DNA from: Stenotrophomonas sp. WZN-1
GTDB lineage: Bacteria > Pseudomonadota > Gammaproteobacteria > Xanthomonadales > Xanthomonadaceae
Direction: 5' to 3'
DNA length: 64,000 bases
Assembly (NCBI RefSeq): GCF_002192255.1
Contig: NZ_CP021768.1
Location: forward strand, 3,552,001 to 3,616,000
Shown here: positions 46,742-54,143 of the stretch, piece after piece
Layout: each line of letters begins with the position of its first letter
Position numbering within the stretch: the stretch's first letter is position 1
Made by a program: the position numbers and the translations under genes
Notes under the pieces: model-generated
Told to the model about the DNA's origin: nothing
Seen by the model: the letters and a program-made list of their open reading frames with translations, nothing else
Databases searched by the model: none

Positions 46742-47485
46742 CTACCGCAGCTCATGCGGCTCCTTGGCATCACCAGTCAGCAGGCGTGCCAGCCACGGCG
46801 CACCCGCGCGCCGTGGATACTCCATCATCATCCGGGCGTGCATGTCCTGCAGGTCAGCCAACAGCCAGGTCTGGTTGTAGACGTCGCCGAACGTGTCGGA
46901 CCAGGCCGTCTGTATCCGCGCGCGCTCCCCCCCGTTGAGGTTGGGCATCCTGTCCAGCGGCACCTCCAGCACCGGCGCCAGCGCCTCGTTGATGGCCGTG
47001 TTCTCCGTCTCCGCAGCCCGGAGGAGCGACAGCCGATGCTTCAGCTGCCAGCACGGGTACGGGAAGCAGCTGCCCGTGGCCTCGATGTACGCCGCCATGT
47101 CGGCCAGCATGTGAGCTTTCAGCTGCCACACCATCGAACTGTCCAGCAGCTCCCGCACCCGCATCGTGCGCAGCGTACCGGCCCGGACTTCTTCCGGCGT
47201 AGTGAACGGCTCGCCGGGTGTGGTTCCGCCATGCTGCACCAGCACGATGCGATGGATCGCCTCGCCGGTGATGTTCTCCACGCGCAGCGCTGCCACCTCC
47301 GGATGCACGCGCGGCGGCGGGACGCTCACCACCCGCCAGTGGTACCAGAGCACCAGCACCATGCCGGTCAGGCACAACAGGGTGAACAGGACCCAGCTGT
47401 CCAGATTGCGGGTGTAGTAGAAGTACCGCGCCCGCCACAGATAGAACGTGCGGTAGCTGACGAACCGGCTTACCCAACCATACAT
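46742..47485 (-). CDS. unknown single-pass membrane protein next to the autotransporter
   Basis: 247 residues. I prefer the ATG at 47485 (MYGWVSRFVSYRTFYLWRARYFYYTRNLDSW) because GAGGAG lies six bases upstream of it; an ATG two codons earlier has no spacing. An aromatic and basic N-terminus is followed by one helix (WVLFTLLCLTGMVLVLWYHW, about 31-50), then a soluble helical domain with two cysteines close together (ATGSCFPYPCWQLK) and repeated MxD/HARMMMEY motifs. I recognise no family. It lies 69 bp downstream of the trimeric autotransporter on the same strand, so it may be an accessory inner-membrane protein for that adhesin. Confidence 0.6.
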   Translation of the reverse strand: MYGWVSRFVSYRTFYLWRARYFYYTRNLDSWVLFTLLCLTGMVLVLWYHWRVVSVPPPRVHPEVAALRVENITGEAIHRIVLVQHGGTTPGEPFTTPEEVRAGTLRTMRVRELLDSSMVWQLKAHMLADMAAYIEATGSCFPYPCWQLKHRLSLLRAAETENTAINEALAPVLEVPLDRMPNLNGGERARIQTAWSDTFGDVYNQTWLLADLQDMHARMMMEYPRRAGAPWLARLLTGDAKEPHELR

Positions 47486-47554
47486 TGCCATCTCCTCGGC
47501 AAGGACCCCGGCGCGACGGGGTGGATTACGCGCGTCACGCCAGGGCTCCATGGC

Positions 47555-50500
47555 TTACCAGCCGATGCCCACACCGACGCCCATGCTGCGCTCACCGCTG
47601 TTGGTGAACGCACCATTGAGGCTGAAGGTGGCCGAGCCCTTCTCGTTGAGCACGCGCTGGTAGCCCACCGCCATGGCCGACTCACCCTCGCTGTAGCCCA
47701 CGCCCGCACCGAGGCGGTTGTAGGTGGCCAGGCCGGCGGTGTTCATCGCCATCGCGCTCTGTGCACTGCTCATCGCCGCCATGCGGTTGAAGCGCTTGTC
47801 CATCTTGTCCAGGCGGCGCTCGAAGTTGCTGATCGCACCATCGGTGTACTCGTTGGCACGGGCCAGCATCTTCTCCAGTTCAGCGGTGTCGACCTGCGGC
47901 TTCGGCGAGTCGTCCTTGTTGGCCTTCGGCTGCGGCGTGGGCCTATCACCCTCGCCTACCGAGGCAACCTGCTGGGAGCCCTTGCCTTCCGGTACCACAG
48001 GAGTTTCCTCCGCCTGCGGCTTCGGCACCGAGGACGACGCCAGTGCGCGCGGTGCCGGGGCATCGTCGATGCGCTGCTCCAGCCCATCCATGCGGCCATT
48101 GAGCTGCTGCTGCATCGAATGCAGCTGGCCACCGTTGACCGCATCACGGCTGCCGGCCGCGATCAGGCCGTTGGCCACGTTGGAGATGACCATGCCATTA
48201 GCACCGGCGAGGATGAGCTGGTTGACACCGTCGGCGCGGACCGAGGGAGCGTCCTGGAAGACGGAGCGGAGCTGGGTTTCGACCTGGTTCACGCGCGAGG
48301 TGTTGGTGACGACCGCACCATCCAGCGCCTCCAGCGCACCATTCAACGTGGACTGCGTCTGGCCCTGGACGTTGAAGCGCGGGCCGACGATGTTGCCGTT
48401 GGCATCCACCTCGCCGCCAAGGGCGGAGAGCGCACCGCGCAGCTGGCCGACGGTGGCGGCGTTGTGGTTGGCGGTGCCGTTGGCGATGTTTACGAGGCGG
48501 CGCTTCATACCGACGCCCCCAAATGATGCAACTTCCGCCTCGTTTGCGTAAGAACCCGTACCGAGTGCCAGCGACCGATCCGCACCAGCTTCCACCCTGG
48601 CGGCCGCACCGATCGCCACACCTCCACGCGCACCGCCAGCGTCCCCGCCGACAAGTGCGCCGGCTCCCATTGCGAACCCACTCTCGGAATCCACAGAGAC
48701 AGTTGAGCCTCTACCGATAGCAGTGGAGTTCTTCCCCATCGCCTCTGCAAACGTGCCTACCGCAGTTCCCCCGTCCAGTCCCGTCTTTGCTGAATTTCCG
48801 ACCGCGACCCCTGCCACACCCGCTTCTGCGCGTTCACTAAAGGGGGCTGACCCGATACTCACAAACTGCGCAGCACCCTCAAGTTCCGAAATACGGCTAT
48901 TGGTCTCATACAGCTGACTGCCGCGCACAACGTCCGAACTGTCAGCCGAAAGCTTCGCCTCGGCCACTCCAGTCAAACGCGCACCACCGTAGTCGATGAC
49001 ACTTGCATCCAACCCTCGCATTGCCTGCTGCCCCATCTCCCGCTCCTTGCGCATCGCGTCCAGATCATTCCGATTCTGCGAGATCTTCTGCTCTGCGGCG
49101 TACAGCTGGTTGCCTGTTACGGCATCACGGCTTCCTGGGGCCACCCGGCCATCGGCAAGATTGGTCAACACCACGCCGTTCACGCCATTCAGCGCGATCT
49201 GGCTCATGCCGTCGGCGCGGGCCGAAGGTGAATCCTGGAAAATCGAACTGAGCTGATCTTCCACCTTGTCCGCGCGACGGCTGGCGGTGATGACGGCGCC
49301 ATCGAGTGCCATCAGCGCATCTTCGACGGTGCTCTGCGTTCCGCCCTGCACCGTGTAGGTCGGGGCGAGGATGTTGCCACTGCCGTCCATGCCTGCGCCG
49401 CCGCCGAGGGTGGCGAGGGAATCCTTGAGCTGGGAGACAGTGGTGGCGTTGTGGTCGGCGGTGCCGCGGGCGATGTTTACAAGGCGGCGCTGGATGCCAA
49501 CGCCGCCAAATGACGCAACTCCTTCTTCATCTGCCAGGGAACCGTTTCCAAGTGCCAGGGAGCCATGAGCTCCGCCTTCAACTCTTGCGGCAGCACCAAT
49601 CGCGATACCTTCATTCGCACCGCCCACGCCTCCACCGACCTGTGCACCGACTCCCATTGCAAATCCATTCGCAGAGTCCACAGAGACAGTCGCCGCTCTA
49701 CCAATTGCGGTCGAGTTCTTTCCCATGGCCTCTGCAAATGTCCCTACCGCAGTTCCCCCCTCCAGTCCCGTCTTTGCTGAGTTCCCCACCGCAACGCCTG
49801 CCGCACCCGCTTCTGCGCGCTCACTGAAGGGCGCCGAGCCTATACTCACAAACTGCGCGACATCCTCAAGATCTGAGACGCGTGAATTGGTTGAATGCAG
49901 CTGCTTACCAGACACAGCCTCGGCACTGCTTGCGCTCAAGAGCCCATCTGCAACACCACTGATCTTCCGATTGGCATTCGCGCCGTTGCGCACATCCAAG
50001 ATCGTGCCACTGTTCTTCTCGCCCAAACGCACACTCCCAGACGCAGATACCTGCGCAACAAGCCCACCCAGCGCCGCTGTCTCGGCCAGCGCCGTGGCTG
50101 CATCCGTCTTCGCCACGGCAGCTTCCTTGCCCGCAGTCCTGGCAATGTCCTCCACCGTCGTCACCTTGTCATTGGTGGCATTGAGCTGCCTGCCGTTGAC
50201 GGCCTCATCGCTGCTGGCGCTGACCGCACCATCGGCCACGCCGATCAGCGTCCGATTCGCGTTCGCGCTGTTACGCACATCCAGCACGGTGCCGCTGTTC
50301 TTCTGTCCCAGGCGAACACTCTCATTGACAGCTGTCTGGTTGACAAGGCCACCCAGCACCACCGTTTCGGCCAGCGCCTTGCCCGATTCCACCTTTGCGT
50401 CGTTGGCGGTGGTCCTCGCTCCGTCAGCTGCTGTCTGGGCCTTGGTCACGGCCTGGTTGGTGGCATGAAGCTGGTTGCCGGTGATGGCATCGGTACTGCC

Positions 50501-52222
50501 GGCGCCCACCACACCATCGGCGATGTACTGGATCTTCCGCTTCCTGCTGGCGCTGCCAACCGATACCGAATTGGCCGAGGCGGTCACCGCACCTGCACCC
50601 AAGGCAACGGCGTTCTCATGCGTGGCCTGAGCGCGGTCACCCAATGCCACGGAGCTGGTATTCGTTGCCTTGGCCAGATTGCCCAGCGCACTGGCGAACT
50701 GTGCCGTCGCTTCGCTACCGCGACCCAGTGCCGTTGTCTGGGTGGCGCTGGCTTTGCTCAGATAGCCAACCGCAGTGCCATGCTCTGCCTCGGCCTTGGC
50801 GTCGCCGCCGACGGCAATGGAGAAGTTGCCGCTTGCATTTGCACGGAAGCCCGTTGCAACCGCACCGTTTGCGCTGCGGGTTCCGGCGCCGACCGAGACA
50901 CCCGCGTTCTGGTTGGCTACCTTGTTGCCGTCCGCATCCACGCCAGAACGCGCGTCGTCGCCCAGCGCCACGCTGCGGCCGTTGTACGCTTTTGCGTTGT
51001 TGCCGAGTGCGGTGCTGATGCCGTAGCTGCCATTCTCTGCGGTGGCGCCTCTGCCCAAAGCCAAGGTCGTTGCATCGATGCGGTTCGTGGCGGCCTGCGC
51101 GATGGTCCGTACCGCTGCCACCTCCACTTTCGCAGCATCTGCGGTCTTCTCAACAGTCCCCAGCTTGGTGTTGGTGGCATGAAGCTGCTTGCCAGACACT
51201 GCCTCAGTGCTGGTTGTGCTCAGCGTTGCGTCTGCCACTCCTGTGACTTTGCGATTGGCATTTGCGCTGTTGCGGACATCCAGCACCGTGCCAGTGTTGC
51301 TGCCGCCCAGGCGGACATTCTCAGACGCGGAGGCTTGACTCAACAGCCCACTCAGCGTGTTCGCCTTGCTCAGCGCATTGTCGGCATTGGTTCTGGCCGT
51401 ATTGGCCGTGGTCTGGGCCGCACCTGCAACGGAATAAGCTGAATCTGCGCGACTACGTGCGGCACTCACCGCCTGATTCGTGTCGTACAGCTGACCACCG
51501 GTCACCGCATCTGCGCTACCGGAGGACACACCACCTGGTGCAACGTTTACGATCCGCCGCTTCATGCTGCTACTTCCCACTGAGACCGTATTGCCAGCAT
51601 TGGCTACGGAGTTGGCCCCAATGGCGACCGAATTTGCCGAAGTTGCAGACGCCCCACTCCCGATTGCGACAGTGTTCTCGCCTTGCGCTTTTGAGCCATT
51701 TCCCACCGCTGTAGCACCGATGTAATCGGCAAATGCGTTGGTTCCGACAGCGAGGTTGTGCCCCCCATTACCTCCCGTTTTTGCATTCTCCCCAATAGCA
51801 ATGCTATCCACATCTTGGGTTGTAGCGTGATAGCCAAACGCAACACTATTTCGCTTCCCGATAGTGGCACCCTGCCCGAAGGCAAATGAATAACTCCCAT
51901 TTATCCGAGACCCCGCACCGATCGCCATCGAGTTCTCAACCCCCGGGCCAAGATCGGCATATCCTATTGACATGCGCGGATTCCAATGTCCCATGAACGG
52001 AAGGCAGTCTCGATAAACAGCGCCATCCGTAGGCGAACATCCGAAATCGTGACCAGCGCTCGCGTTCCCGGTAGCGCCTCCCATCGCCAGGAGAGTCAAT
52101 AGCGCCGCCTTTCGCCGATCACGCAGGGAACCCGTCCTTTTACCCCTAGCGGTGGCCGATTCGCTCGCCACAACCCAGCATTGCTTTGCGTGATTCCAGA
52201 TACGGCGATAGATTCTGTTCAT
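47555..52222 (-). CDS. trimeric autotransporter adhesin (YadA-like)
   Basis: 1555-residue Vc-type secreted adhesin. The N-terminus has the extended signal region MNRIYRRIWNHAKQCWVVASESATARGKRTG (ESPR). The head (about 100-235) is YadA-type, with AVAIGSGASATSANSVAIGANS repeats. Several neck/stalk modules follow, each with a VRLG...GTVLDVRNSANANRKVTGVAD unit and a QLHATN segment, then two long repeats (about 790-1045 and 1119-1375) with VSIGSAPFSERAEAG...TAVGTFAEAMGKNSTAIGR. A coiled-coil stalk (about 1400-1490) and the C-terminal barrel (MAMNTAGLATYNRLGAGVGYSEGESAMAVGYQRVLNEKGSATFSLNGAFTNSGERSMGVGVGIGW) anchor the trimer. A ribosome-binding site AAGGAAAAAAGA precedes the ATG. Confidence 0.93.
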   Translation of the reverse strand: MNRIYRRIWNHAKQCWVVASESATARGKRTGSLRDRRKAALLTLLAMGGATGNASAGHDFGCSPTDGAVYRDCLPFMGHWNPRMSIGYADLGPGVENSMAIGAGSRINGSYSFAFGQGATIGKRNSVAFGYHATTQDVDSIAIGENAKTGGNGGHNLAVGTNAFADYIGATAVGNGSKAQGENTVAIGSGASATSANSVAIGANSVANAGNTVSVGSSSMKRRIVNVAPGGVSSGSADAVTGGQLYDTNQAVSAARSRADSAYSVAGAAQTTANTARTNADNALSKANTLSGLLSQASASENVRLGGSNTGTVLDVRNSANANRKVTGVADATLSTTSTEAVSGKQLHATNTKLGTVEKTADAAKVEVAAVRTIAQAATNRIDATTLALGRGATAENGSYGISTALGNNAKAYNGRSVALGDDARSGVDADGNKVANQNAGVSVGAGTRSANGAVATGFRANASGNFSIAVGGDAKAEAEHGTAVGYLSKASATQTTALGRGSEATAQFASALGNLAKATNTSSVALGDRAQATHENAVALGAGAVTASANSVSVGSASRKRKIQYIADGVVGAGSTDAITGNQLHATNQAVTKAQTAADGARTTANDAKVESGKALAETVVLGGLVNQTAVNESVRLGQKNSGTVLDVRNSANANRTLIGVADGAVSASSDEAVNGRQLNATNDKVTTVEDIARTAGKEAAVAKTDAATALAETAALGGLVAQVSASGSVRLGEKNSGTILDVRNGANANRKISGVADGLLSASSAEAVSGKQLHSTNSRVSDLEDVAQFVSIGSAPFSERAEAGAAGVAVGNSAKTGLEGGTAVGTFAEAMGKNSTAIGRAATVSVDSANGFAMGVGAQVGGGVGGANEGIAIGAAARVEGGAHGSLALGNGSLADEEGVASFGGVGIQRRLVNIARGTADHNATTVSQLKDSLATLGGGAGMDGSGNILAPTYTVQGGTQSTVEDALMALDGAVITASRRADKVEDQLSSIFQDSPSARADGMSQIALNGVNGVVLTNLADGRVAPGSRDAVTGNQLYAAEQKISQNRNDLDAMRKEREMGQQAMRGLDASVIDYGGARLTGVAEAKLSADSSDVVRGSQLYETNSRISELEGAAQFVSIGSAPFSERAEAGVAGVAVGNSAKTGLDGGTAVGTFAEAMGKNSTAIGRGSTVSVDSESGFAMGAGALVGGDAGGARGGVAIGAAARVEAGADRSLALGTGSYANEAEVASFGGVGMKRRLVNIANGTANHNAATVGQLRGALSALGGEVDANGNIVGPRFNVQGQTQSTLNGALEALDGAVVTNTSRVNQVETQLRSVFQDAPSVRADGVNQLILAGANGMVISNVANGLIAAGSRDAVNGGQLHSMQQQLNGRMDGLEQRIDDAPAPRALASSSVPKPQAEETPVVPEGKGSQQVASVGEGDRPTPQPKANKDDSPKPQVDTAELEKMLARANEYTDGAISNFERRLDKMDKRFNRMAAMSSAQSAMAMNTAGLATYNRLGAGVGYSEGESAMAVGYQRVLNEKGSATFSLNGAFTNSGERSMGVGVGIGW
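48120..48900. repeat. intragenic repeat module 2 of the adhesin
   Basis: Encodes about 255 residues closely similar to those encoded at 49100-49880 in the same gene: same order of SERAEAG, GTFAEAMGKNSTAIGR, SFGGVG, RRLVNIA and TQSTLNGALEALDGAV. Nucleotide identity is high over several hundred bases, so the copies can recombine. Confidence 0.8.
49100..49880. repeat. intragenic repeat module 1 of the adhesin
   Basis: Partner of the module at 48120-48900, in direct orientation, about 980 bp apart start to start. Recombination between them would delete one module and about 330 residues in frame. Confidence 0.8.
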
Positions 52223-52253
52223 TCTTTTTTCCTTAACAGGACAAGGGAAATGA

Positions 52254-52276
52254 AGCCCCGCGCTTGCGCGGGGCGA
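52254..52276 (-). terminator. hairpin between fimbrial chaperone and adhesin genes
   Basis: GCCCCGCGCAAGCGCGGGGC in minus-strand reading, 8 bp after the chaperone stop codon and 33 bp before the adhesin start, followed by a weak T-rich tail TTCATTTCCCTT. It looks like an intrinsic terminator or attenuator. Confidence 0.7.
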
Positions 52277-52283
52277 TAGAAGG

Positions 52284-52991
52284 TCAGGCGCTCGGCGCCA
52301 GGGTCGTTACGTGATCGCGATAGCTGTCGTTCGACAGTCGGTACTGCAACTGCAGGGTGCTGCCCGGCTTGAGCTGGAATGGCAAGGTCAGCGCAGCGTC
52401 GGGGTAGAGACTTCTGGACAGCTCAAGCGGCGTGCACACGCCACCGGCGCTGCACTCGGCAGCACCGGTGATGCCCACACGCAACGTGCCGGTGTTGCGC
52501 AGGGTGTTGCCCTGCAGTTGCAGATCCACGCTGCCTTTGGCGGGCACTACGTTCACCAGCGCACCCCAGACCAGGCTTACGCCGACGTTGGCCTGCGCCG
52601 CCTGTTCATCGCCTTCCAGGATCGTGCCGTCGGGACCTTTCACCCCCTCGAAGTAGATGCGGTAGGCCGCCTCCTTCTCGACGGTCCGCAGCGGGATTAC
52701 CCGGATCAGGCGATTGCCACCACCGCTGAGTGCGAACTTGCCAGGCGTGATGGCAATCGCCGCATCGGCAGCTTCCACTTCGATCTCTTCCTCATCCACC
52801 TGTGCCGGGTTGGTGATGCGCAGCAGGCGTGCCTGCACGTATTGCGGCTGGGTGGATTGCGAGTACACGCGGATCTTCGTGCCGTGCTTGGCATCCACCG
52901 TTGCGCGCATCGGATGAATGGATAGATTGGCCTGTGCCGGCGGGGCCAGCAGTGCGCTCAACGGCAACAGGCAGAACAGCAGCTTCTTCAT
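52284..52991 (-). CDS. periplasmic fimbrial chaperone (alpha/CS1 type)
   Basis: 235-residue PapD-like chaperone. Sec signal (MKKLLFCLLPLSALLAPPAQA), then NLSIHPMRATVDAKHGTKIRVYSQSTQPQYVQARLLRITNPAQVDEEEIEVEAADAAIAITPGKFALSGGGNRLIRVIPLRTVEKEAAYRIYFEG, the two Ig-like domains and a conserved Arg in KIRVYSQS. It belongs to the CS1/CFA-I-type group rather than the sigma-70 Pap type. Last gene of the operon, 18 bp after the tip gene. Confidence 0.9.
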   Translation of the reverse strand: MKKLLFCLLPLSALLAPPAQANLSIHPMRATVDAKHGTKIRVYSQSTQPQYVQARLLRITNPAQVDEEEIEVEAADAAIAITPGKFALSGGGNRLIRVIPLRTVEKEAAYRIYFEGVKGPDGTILEGDEQAAQANVGVSLVWGALVNVVPAKGSVDLQLQGNTLRNTGTLRVGITGAAECSAGGVCTPLELSRSLYPDAALTLPFQLKPGSTLQLQYRLSNDSYRDHVTTLAPSA

Positions 52992-53009
52992 GATGAGCCT
53001 CCGTGGGGA

Positions 53010-54143
53010 TCAGGGTTTGGCGGTCGGCACGCGCAGCTCTACCGTCAGCTCGCCCTCGTAGAGACCGGGGCGTTTGCTGGCGATGGGCGTGGGCGGTGTT
53101 TCCAGCGTCAGTGGCGTGGGTACGCAGTACACCGGTTGGCTGATGCCCGGCAGCAGCACCATGCGCAGTTGTGCGCTGTCGATGCCGCGCAGCAACTGTT
53201 CTTCGCCGTGCTTCATTGCCAGCAGATTGCCGCCGTAGTTCAGGCCGACCTGGTAGTCGAGGCGCTGGGTGTCATCGCTGCCTCCGTCCTGATGCCAAAC
53301 CGCAAAGTCGCGCCCCGGCGGTGGGCGTGGCCCGCTGTCGCGCACGGTGACACCGAGGAATTCGCTCTGCGAACCCACCCCGTCGTAGAGGCACATGTCC
53401 ACGTCCTTGCGCCCGGCGACGACCTTGCGGATGGGGTCGTAGCGCAGGTCCATGTTGACCAGGGGTGCAACGCCATCGAAGCCGGGGAAGTAGATCGAGA
53501 TGGCGTCGTAGTCGGTGACGGTGAAGTCGAAGTTGAAGGTGGCTGTTGCAACCGGTGCGGCGGCTGGGTCGGTCTTGATGTTCAGGCGCATCGTTGCCTT
53601 CCAGTGGCCGGCAACGAGCCTCGCAAGCTCATATGCTGGAATAGTCAGAGCAGCACCTGTGCCGACTGGTTCGTCCGATACACATTGGTACCAGAACGCT
53701 TCATTCAGAATGCGCTTCTGATCGTCCCAGTAATCGATATTGCAACGAGGACCCGACATAACCCGCAACACGCTTCCTACCGCACGAACTTCCGTACGCA
53801 GGCCGGTCCTAAGATCAACGAGACGCAACGCTATCTCAGTTGTTCCCACTGACATTTTCGGCTCACTTTCCGTCGGGCACTTCCCAAACTCACTATCAGA
53901 AGCAGACCCACAAACCACATGGATCTGCCCATACTTCAGCGCCAGGTCGTGACTGAACCCCAACACCGTCCGCGGTGCCCACAACTCCACATCCCCCGGC
54001 ACCGCCGAGCGATCCCACGACATCACGATGTCCCTGCTCTGATCCGTCGGGTGCGTTTCCGGCGGCCACTGCGCCCACGCCCTCGGCGCCAGCGCCACCA
54101 GCGCACACACCAGCATCAACACCAACAACACACGCCGGTTCAT
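53010..54143 (-). CDS. fimbrial tip subunit/initiator (CblD/CfaE-like)
   Basis: 377-residue secreted protein (signal MNRRVLLVLMLVCALVALAPRAWA). Two-domain plan as in CfaE/CooD/CblD minor pilins: a cysteine-containing N-terminal adhesin part (HVVCGSASDSEFGKCPTE, RCNIDYWDD, YQCVSDE) and a C-terminal pilin-like part with FDFTVTDYDAISIYFPGFDGVAPLVNMDLRYDPIRKVVAGRKDVDMCLYDGVGS. The adhesin part is probably divergent in receptor specificity. Overlaps the usher stop by four bases. Local GC and codon use dip around 53600-53900, hinting at transfer or rapid change. Confidence 0.85.
   Translation of the reverse strand: MNRRVLLVLMLVCALVALAPRAWAQWPPETHPTDQSRDIVMSWDRSAVPGDVELWAPRTVLGFSHDLALKYGQIHVVCGSASDSEFGKCPTESEPKMSVGTTEIALRLVDLRTGLRTEVRAVGSVLRVMSGPRCNIDYWDDQKRILNEAFWYQCVSDEPVGTGAALTIPAYELARLVAGHWKATMRLNIKTDPAAAPVATATFNFDFTVTDYDAISIYFPGFDGVAPLVNMDLRYDPIRKVVAGRKDVDMCLYDGVGSQSEFLGVTVRDSGPRPPPGRDFAVWHQDGGSDDTQRLDYQVGLNYGGNLLAMKHGEEQLLRGIDSAQLRMVLLPGISQPVYCVPTPLTLETPPTPIASKRPGLYEGELTVELRVPTAKP

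Noticed and set aside
47555..52222. Frameshifts in the autotransporter gene.
   Set aside because: The full 1555-codon frame is open with an intact signal and C-terminal anchor.
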